From assembly GCA_021836665.1 (NCBI GenBank), contig JAKBHQ010000365.1:1-10902 (forward strand): DNA of 10,902 bases, written 5' to 3'. Position 1 is the first letter of the stretch, and every line of letters starts with the position of its first letter. Both the position numbers and the translations under genes were made by a program. The DNA is from Thermoplasmata archaeon. Its GTDB lineage: Bacteria > Actinomycetota > Acidimicrobiia > Acidimicrobiales > Acidimicrobiaceae. This document shows, in pieces, positions 6,138 to 10,902 of this stretch. The notes under the pieces are model-generated. The model was not told the origin of the DNA, made no database searches, and saw only the letters and a list, made by a program, of their open reading frames with translations.

Positions 6138-6171
6138 TCAATACAAATTCACTTCCCAAAACCACCCAAAA

Positions 6172-6210
6172 GTACATGAGCCGGGCCCACATAGGGTCCG
6201 GCTCATGTAC
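6172..6210. terminator. Long hairpin terminator after the metalloprotease
   Basis: A 17-bp stem with one G-U pair: GTACATGAGCCGGGCCC (6172-6188), loop ACATA, and GGGTCCGGCTCATGTAC (6194-6210). It lies 34 bases after the stop codon and has no T run. It shares the outer CATGAG/CTCATG and inner GGGCCC elements with the hairpin at 4243-4285. Confidence 0.75.
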
Positions 6211-6815
6211 CTGGAATCACAATTTCGAAGAGTCCAAACAATTCATGGAGTATGAGTAAACCATGGGCCACGGCCTACGTTGTTGGTGGTAACTAGAGGC
6301 CGATCACCACGACAGTCCGACTTAGCACAGGTCTAACCTCTTTCCCTAGGTCGGCTCAGATGAAAGATCGACCTGCCATCAACGCCCAGCTGCCGCCAAG
6401 TGATCAACAGATCTGGGTCCAGTTGTGTCAACTAGCCCGCTGAATAGTCAGTGCCTCTGCATGCTAAGGCCGACAATTGACTTTGCAACGCCCGGCTCTG
6501 CGCCAGGTTCTGAATCCCGCTCGGACCTCGATAATTCGAACATTTCAGACACCTTCACCAGCTCTTGTTTGGGGTCTACGATCCAGACGCTGACATACAG
6601 GCATCAAAGCTAAAGCGCACAAACCAACCCTTTGTCAACCAGAAACCCAGTCAGTGTGACCGTCGATCGGGCCCAGAATTGAACACTTCGTCTACCAATC
6701 GGCCCACCGCATACAGACCCCGGTCCAAACCGGCCCACTGCGGCGCTCAACTGGTTAGGAACTCACCAGAAGTTTGCGATACGCACCTATCTGGTATGCG
6801 GCTAGCTTCGGATAG
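6211..6815. other. About 600 bp without a recognisable gene
   Basis: Two short overlapping plus frames (6425-6613, 62 codons; 6565-6825, 86 codons) lack domains, good ribosome binding sites and coding-like composition, and the second runs into the SDR gene. Close to the SDR start are a near-repeat CGGCCCAC(C/T)GC (6700-6710 and 6731-6741) and a small inverted repeat CCGGT-CCAA-ACCGG (6720-6733), which could be operator sites. No tRNA-like fold was seen. The promoter for the downstream operon should lie here, but I cannot name it with confidence. Confidence 0.4.
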
Positions 6816-7562
6816 ATGGATCTAGGTCTGAACGGTAAAACGGCACTCGTAACTGGTGGCTCATCCGGCCTCGGGCTGGGCACAGCGGCCGCGCTCGCGG
6901 ACGAGGGCGTGAATGTGGTCATAGCCAGTAGAAGTCGGGAGAAGATCGATGCGGCCCTCCTAAAGCACCCGAAATTACTGTCGGGGATCGAGTGCGACCT
7001 TTCTACTCCAGATGGAGTAGATGGACTAGTCAGTACCTCCATCGCCCATTTGGGACAGGTCGATATCGTCATCTTGAATGCGGGTGGCCCAAAAGCTGGC
7101 GGGTATGAAGTTGGTACACCAGAAGCGATTCGAGGTGCACTCGAGCAGAATCTTGTTTCAATGGCGACTCTTGCACAAGCCGTTGTGGCACCGATGATCG
7201 AGCGAGACTGGGGACGGATTCTTGCCATCACCTCATTATGGGTTCGCCAGCCGAGTCCCGGACTCATACTTTCGAATACGGCCAGGTCTGGTTTGACCGC
7301 TTTCCTCAAGACAATGGCCACCCAGGTGGCAAAACATGGAGTCACGGTCAACACGATTCAGCCAGGCTTCCACCAGACCGACCGCCTGATGGCATTGAAT
7401 GGCGGCGACATATCCCGAGTTGCCGACGCTGTCCCATCCAAGACGGTTGGTGACCCCTACGACTTCGGAAAAGTGGCGGCCTTCATGGTTTCGGAGCCAT
7501 CTCGGTTCGTAAACGGAGTCTCTTTGTGGGTGGACGGAGGGTCCTACACAGGACTTCAGTAG
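6816..7562 (+). CDS. Atypical short-chain dehydrogenase/reductase (FabG-like)
   Basis: A 248-aa Rossmann-fold protein of the SDR superfamily, cytoplasmic and nucleotide-dependent. The cofactor loop T13-G14-G15-S16-S17-G18-L19-G20 is intact, and R39 after the second strand (ASRSRE) suggests NADP. The NAGG motif (88-91), N112, VNTIQPG and the C-terminal FVNGVSLWVDGG are all typical. The catalytic site is not: S140 is present, but where Tyr and Lys of YxxxK should be, the sequence reads SNTAR, giving S153 and R157. I recall a FabG-like subgroup with LSN..R in this place, so this is probably subgroup character rather than decay, and the substrate is unknown. ATG 6816 follows directly on an in-frame TAG, so no earlier start is possible; the ribosome binding site is weak. 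It likely heads an operon with the Dabb and MFS genes. Confidence 0.9.
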   Translation: MDLGLNGKTALVTGGSSGLGLGTAAALADEGVNVVIASRSREKIDAALLKHPKLLSGIECDLSTPDGVDGLVSTSIAHLGQVDIVILNAGGPKAGGYEVGTPEAIRGALEQNLVSMATLAQAVVAPMIERDWGRILAITSLWVRQPSPGLILSNTARSGLTAFLKTMATQVAKHGVTVNTIQPGFHQTDRLMALNGGDISRVADAVPSKTVGDPYDFGKVAAFMVSEPSRFVNGVSLWVDGGSYTGLQ

Positions 7563-7583
7563 TTCCGCCACGAACCTACAACT

Positions 7584-7604
7584 ACCGACCATCTCGAGGT
7601 CGGT
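7584..7604 (+). other. Hairpin between the SDR and Dabb genes
   Basis: ACCGACC (7584-7590) and GGTCGGT (7598-7604) form a perfect 7-bp stem with a 7-base loop, 21 bases after the SDR stop and 17 bases before the Dabb ribosome binding site. No T run follows, so it is more likely an mRNA processing or stabilising element, or a partial attenuator, than a full terminator. Confidence 0.45.
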
Positions 7605-7621
7605 CAACTGAATCAGCCATT

Positions 7622-7627
7622 AGGAGG
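7622..7627 (+). promoter_or_regulatory. Ribosome binding site supporting a TTG start
   Basis: AGGAGG lies 4 bases before TTG 7632. It justifies the non-ATG start of the Dabb protein, whose first residues then align with the usual MIRHVV opening of the family. Confidence 0.75.
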
Positions 7628-7631
7628 AACC

Positions 7632-7931
7632 TTGATACGGCACGTAGTCAATTTCAGATTCAACGCGGGTACGACCGATGAAATGGTGTCGGCTCTGTCT
7701 GCGGCATTGGAGACCTTGAGCGATCAGATCCAAGGCATACGGAAGTTCACCCACGGCAAGGACCTCGGACTTTGGCCAGAAGGCTCCAACTACTCCTACA
7801 CCGTGATTGCGGAGTTCGATACCGAGGATAGCTATCGCGCTTATGCCGCAGACCCTTATCATCAGGAAGTGATCCGGAAGTATCTGCTCCCTATCCTGAA
7901 AGACCGGGCAGCAGTTCAGTTCGAGGCTTAG
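7632..7931 (+). CDS. Dabb (dimeric alpha/beta-barrel) domain protein
   Basis: A 99-aa protein consisting of one stress-responsive A/B barrel (Dabb, PF07876) domain. It opens with (M)IRHVVNFRF, continues through a helix (about 16-35), the loop around GIRKFTHGKDLG, the strand YTVIAEFDTEDSYRAY and the family's ending DPYHQEVIRKYLLPIL. Such proteins form homodimeric barrels. Some are enzymes, such as plant olivetolic acid cyclase, but most bacterial members are uncharacterised. The start codon is TTG, set by a strong AGGAGG. It lies 69 bp after the SDR gene and shortly before the MFS gene in the same direction. That position suggests it acts on, or protects against, the same small molecule, which is inference only. 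Confidence 0.88.
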   Translation: MIRHVVNFRFNAGTTDEMVSALSAALETLSDQIQGIRKFTHGKDLGLWPEGSNYSYTVIAEFDTEDSYRAYAADPYHQEVIRKYLLPILKDRAAVQFEA

Positions 7932-7970
7932 TGGTAGATCGATCATTCGCAAGCCTCAGGTGAGGGAAGG

Positions 7971-9272
7971 ATTGACCTGACTGATTGGCTCATATCTATC
8001 GCCAGATTCATCAGGCGCCACCTGTTGGACACCGACCCAATTCGCGCTTCACAGGACTTCAGAAAGCTCCTCATATCCGAGATAATCGGAACCATGCCTG
8101 AGGAGATCGCCTATGTAGGAGTCCCCTTCCAGGCCTACCGCATATCCCATTCGTCGCTGATCGTCGGGACTATTGTTCTTTTCGCCCTAATTCCGATGCT
8201 CATCGCAGCGGTCGCCGGCGGACTATTGGCCGATGTGATCGACAAGAAGTTGGTCATCCTAGGTTCGAGGATTCTGTCCACACTCAGCGTACTGATCCTA
8301 TTTTTCGACAGCGGGCCAAGAACAGTCGGATTATCCCTTCTGATCGTTGGGGCGTTGGTTCGCTACTTCGCTATCTTCCTCCGCAGCCCCTCGATCGAAT
8401 CACTTGTTCCTGTCTACGTACGTTCCGACCAGCTCGCGGCGGGCGCGGCAACGGTGTCAAGCTTGGAGAACCTCGTTCAACTTGTGATGGTTCCGGTTGC
8501 TGGCCTGCTGATTGCATCGGTAGGGTTGAAAGTGAGCTACGCGATCGGAATAGTGGTAGCAGTCATTGCCGTTGGTTATAGCGTCACCCTCGCCCCAGCA
8601 AAACCACCTGGCGACCACGGGTCATCCGACAGGAGTGCGCTTTCATCAGCCCTACGCAGCTTCCGCTATGCAGCAACACGCAAGGATCTGCTAGGAACAT
8701 ATCTGATCGACTTCCTGGCGATGCTATTTGGAGTTCCAAATTCGCTGTTTCCGCAGATTGCATCTCGGTCCGGTGGCGCCGGGTTTCTGGGCCTGATGTA
8801 CGCGGCCCCTTCGCTGGGTTCCTTTGTCATGAGTCTGGCGAGCGGCTGGACCTCGAGGATCAGACACTATGGAAGGGCTATAGTCACCGCCGCAATGGTG
8901 TGGGGACTCGCGCTAATACCAATCGGCTTCGTGAATTCAAAACTGGCAATCCTGTCCCTTCTCGCTATCGCCGGAGCAGCCGACATGGTCAGTGGAATTT
9001 TCAGAAGGGCATTTTGGAACCTGACTATCCCAAGCTCAGTCAGGGGGCGGATGGCCGCAATTGAGATGGTCTCCTACACATCTGGACCAGCCATCGGAGG
9101 ATTCGAATCTGGTGTGGTGGAGAGGCTGTTCGGACTCGAAACATCGATCGTCTCCGGTGGGATACTCTGCATGGTCTCAGTTGGCTTGGCGGCTTCTCTG
9201 TTGCCGACGATGTGGAACTTCCGTTCGGACAGATTTAGCGGCACTACTAGAGACCAAATAGAAGATAGCTAG
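7971..9272 (+). CDS. MFS exporter, EntS-like (MFS_3) family
   Basis: A polytopic inner-membrane transporter with about 12 hydrophobic segments, probably an exporter of a small organic compound driven by proton flow. The first half has the family's loop GGLLADVIDKKLVILGSR after the second membrane span. The second half has FRRAFWNLTIPSSVRGRMAA followed by SYTSGPAIGG, which I associate with the enterobactin-exporter-like branch. The start is uncertain. TTG 8025 (415 aa) has only a weak AGG 9 bases upstream. The frame is open back to 7938 with no ATG or GTG, and a strong GAGGGAAGG (7962-7970) precedes ATT 7971 and CTG 7977. The extension RHLLDTDPIR resembles the N-terminus of relatives, so I extend to about 7971. 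It is probably the last gene of the SDR-Dabb-MFS operon and ends 13 bp from the convergent tyrA. Its substrate cannot be read from the sequence. Confidence 0.85.
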   Translation: MDLTDWLISIARFIRRHLLDTDPIRASQDFRKLLISEIIGTMPEEIAYVGVPFQAYRISHSSLIVGTIVLFALIPMLIAAVAGGLLADVIDKKLVILGSRILSTLSVLILFFDSGPRTVGLSLLIVGALVRYFAIFLRSPSIESLVPVYVRSDQLAAGAATVSSLENLVQLVMVPVAGLLIASVGLKVSYAIGIVVAVIAVGYSVTLAPAKPPGDHGSSDRSALSSALRSFRYAATRKDLLGTYLIDFLAMLFGVPNSLFPQIASRSGGAGFLGLMYAAPSLGSFVMSLASGWTSRIRHYGRAIVTAAMVWGLALIPIGFVNSKLAILSLLAIAGAADMVSGIFRRAFWNLTIPSSVRGRMAAIEMVSYTSGPAIGGFESGVVERLFGLETSIVSGGILCMVSVGLAASLLPTMWNFRSDRFSGTTRDQIEDS

Positions 9273-9285
9273 GAAGTGCTCAGGG

Positions 9286-10275
9286 TTATATCGTGCGAAG
9301 GACCACAGAGCCCTCCTCATGGGATGTTTCTGCAATACGCCGACCACTGTCGCGGATCTGATCTAGGTATCCCTTCACCTCTGAGACGTCTCCCCCCCAG
9401 ATTGTGGAAGTCGGATTAGGATCATCCCGCTTCTGGCCCACCAACTGTGAAGAGCGAATCCATCGGTAAAGCGAGACCTCCTCCTCCTCGGAGAGACTCC
9501 CTTCGACCTCCATCAACAACGCAATGAGTTCCGCTAAAGTGGCCTTTAGTGCTACCCGGTTCGGCCAGCAAAGGTCGAGAATCCGATCCGGATCCGTAGC
9601 TGCCACCCTCGTCGCACCCTTGAACGACCCGGCCGCAAGTAGCTCGGCCACTGGAGGGTGGTCGGAATGATGAAGTTGACGCACAAGGGCCAGAGCTATG
9701 AGGTGGGGCAGGTGCGAGACCTGAGCCACAGACCGATCGTGGAGTTCCACAGAGAGGGGAAGAAAGCACGCGCGCAACTGTCTCGAGAGAAGCGCCAGAA
9801 AATCAATTACGAGATCTGATCCGTACTGTGTCGAAGTGTCGACCTCCGCCCAGGTCGCATCCTCCAAAACATGAGGATCCCTTGAGCTAAATCCGCTTCC
9901 CTCTCGACCCGCCATTGGGTGAAGGCTTAGGTAGGAGACGGATGCATCCGAACTGACCAGCTCTGAGATCGGTGCGACGACGCCACTTTTTACCGAGGCT
10001 AGATCCACCACGACCACGGGCGCCACGATCCCCGAAGCACGTCTGTTATCTAAATGGGCCTTGACCGACGAAAAGACGGCTCCAGTTGGAACCGCGAATA
10101 TGACCACGTCGGAGCGGACCAGCTCGGCCTCCGAATCGACCACGCTGAGGCCAGCTGCTACCGCAGCGCTCCTAGTGACCGGGTCGCGATCGTAAACAGC
10201 GAGTTCGATTTGGCCACCAAGCGCCTCGGCGAGTGAACCTCCGATGTGTCCTAACCCACAGATAGCCAGCTTCAT
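9286..10275 (-). CDS. tyrA: Prephenate dehydrogenase
   Basis: A 329-aa enzyme that oxidatively decarboxylates prephenate to 4-hydroxyphenylpyruvate, the tyrosine branch of aromatic amino acid synthesis. The N-terminal Rossmann domain starts at once with GLGHIGGS (G7, G9, G12) and has VYDRD with D29 at the end of the second strand, indicating NAD rather than NADP. LHPMAGREGSGF carries the catalytic His (H119), and ELHDRSVAQVSHLPHLIAL is the substrate-side helix of the family. FKGATRVAATDP follows. I see no C-terminal ACT domain, so feedback control by tyrosine is not evident. Some relatives prefer arogenate, which the sequence does not settle. Its ATG follows directly on the pheA stop TAG with no space, so translation is likely coupled to pheA; no strong ribosome binding site is seen. 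It converges on the MFS gene with 13 bp between the stops. Confidence 0.95.
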   Translation of the reverse strand: MKLAICGLGHIGGSLAEALGGQIELAVYDRDPVTRSAAVAAGLSVVDSEAELVRSDVVIFAVPTGAVFSSVKAHLDNRRASGIVAPVVVVDLASVKSGVVAPISELVSSDASVSYLSLHPMAGREGSGFSSRDPHVLEDATWAEVDTSTQYGSDLVIDFLALLSRQLRACFLPLSVELHDRSVAQVSHLPHLIALALVRQLHHSDHPPVAELLAAGSFKGATRVAATDPDRILDLCWPNRVALKATLAELIALLMEVEGSLSEEEEVSLYRWIRSSQLVGQKRDDPNPTSTIWGGDVSEVKGYLDQIRDSGRRIAETSHEEGSVVLRTI

Positions 10276-10902
10276 CTAGATCGCTATCGAGTTCGGCTCG
10301 AGACTGCCTAGCGGAAGCGAGTCGAACGGGGTGGTCACCTCCACGCCTTTCCACTTGGGATACGAACCCAATACCTTTACCGAGGTTCCCGTAGCCAACA
10401 AAGAAGCCACCGCGTGTGAGACGGGCTCCTCCAGGATATGACCCTCGCATGTGATCGAGAAGCTGTGCATCCCGAGCTTCGCCTGCAGCGGTCTCGACAG
10501 AATCGATACCATGTTCACCTCGGCGTCGGTAAAAATCTGGGCCACCTTGGCGAGACTTCCGACGGTATCTGCGGAGGGCGTAACGATCAGGGACGTCTTA
10601 TCCCTGCCAGTAGGCGCCGTTATCTCCTGGCCAATTAGCACGTATCTGGTTCGGATCTCATTGACGTCAGAGACCTGTGAAGCGTACATTGTGAGGTCGA
10701 ACATCTCGCCAACTTCGGGAGGAGCCAGCGCCACCAGGGTGGGATCTCGCTCGACCACTACAGTCCTACACGCGTCGGAAGTGGAAAGGGCATGTCTAGT
10801 TGTAAGGCCGCGCTCCTTGATGAATCTCGACGACAGGTCGAGCACCATCGGGTGGGATATGACAGAGGTAAACACCTCCTGGCCGGTTAGACCGAAGCAG
10901 GC
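10276..10902 (-). CDS. pheA: Prephenate dehydratase, C-terminal part (5' end outside window)
   Basis: This enzyme converts prephenate to phenylpyruvate in phenylalanine synthesis. The frame is open to the right edge of the window, so about 208 C-terminal residues are visible and the N-terminal part of the catalytic domain is missing. The visible catalytic part has VISHPMVL, corresponding to the SHPQAL block, and RTRY, the TRF motif with its essential Thr. An ACT regulatory domain follows, with GSLAKVAQIFTDAEVNMVSILSRP matching the GAL and ESRP elements that bind phenylalanine, so feedback inhibition is expected. GTG 10875 is an internal Val, not the start: nine further in-frame codons precede it and family sequence continues. 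Gln to Met in SHPQAL, TRF to TRY and Glu to Leu in ESRP are modest departures. It is cotranscribed with tyrA. Confidence 0.92.
   Translation of the reverse strand, partial: ACFGLTGQEVFTSVISHPMVLDLSSRFIKERGLTTRHALSTSDACRTVVVERDPTLVALAPPEVGEMFDLTMYASQVSDVNEIRTRYVLIGQEITAPTGRDKTSLIVTPSADTVGSLAKVAQIFTDAEVNMVSILSRPLQAKLGMHSFSITCEGHILEEPVSHAVASLLATGTSVKVLGSYPKWKGVEVTTPFDSLPLGSLEPNSIAI

Noticed and set aside
6425..6825. Two overlapping short plus-strand frames before the SDR gene
   Set aside because: No domains, no ribosome binding sites, and the second overlaps the SDR start out of frame.
9422..9769. 115-codon minus-strand frame inside tyrA
   Set aside because: Out-of-frame shadow of tyrA, which is complete with all catalytic motifs.
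1..10902. CRISPR array, tRNA, rRNA or toxin-antitoxin genes
   Set aside because: No regularly spaced repeats other than the coding 126-bp array, no cloverleaf or rRNA signatures, and no recognisable toxin-antitoxin pair.

Overview
This window looks like chromosomal DNA of a moderate-GC actinobacterium. An iron-oxidising acidophile of the class Acidimicrobiia is my best guess. The clues are a DevR/DosR-type response regulator beside universal stress proteins, a secreted protein built from the 'PIVGMAATPDGKGYW' type of 42-residue repeat that I associate with Acidimicrobiia, and an overall base composition well below that of most actinobacteria. The lineage is inference; no rRNA or other marker is present.

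Layout. Positions 1-69 hold what may be the 3' end of a plus-strand gene followed by a hairpin terminator. About 1 kb without recognisable genes follows. A complete IS30-family insertion sequence (1123-2245) lies 59 bp downstream of a DevR/DosR-like response regulator (2305-2964, minus). Two universal stress protein genes (3156-3593 and 3690-4163) run divergently from the regulator. The first is preceded by a 9-codon leader ORF with its own strong ribosome binding site, and the second is followed by a row of four hairpins. A structured leader precedes a large exported, repeat-bearing matrixin-like zinc metalloprotease (4584-6137), which ends at a long hairpin. After about 600 bp without genes come an atypical short-chain dehydrogenase (6816-7562), a Dabb-domain protein (7632-7931) and an EntS-like MFS exporter (start uncertain, ending at 9272), probably one operon. 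On the minus strand and converging on it are prephenate dehydratase (pheA, 5' end outside the window) and prephenate dehydrogenase (tyrA), whose stop and start codons abut.

How they may work together. The regulator plus stress proteins resemble the hypoxia/NO dormancy response of mycobacteria, but no sensor kinase lies in the window. The SDR-Dabb-MFS set could be a small redox and export cassette of unknown substrate. pheA-tyrA supplies the two branches from prephenate to phenylalanine and tyrosine. No wholly new system is evident. The points most worth a second look are the leader ORF before the first stress protein gene, the structured RNA leader of the metalloprotease, the hairpin row at 4183-4285, and the SDR that has lost its catalytic Tyr and Lys.
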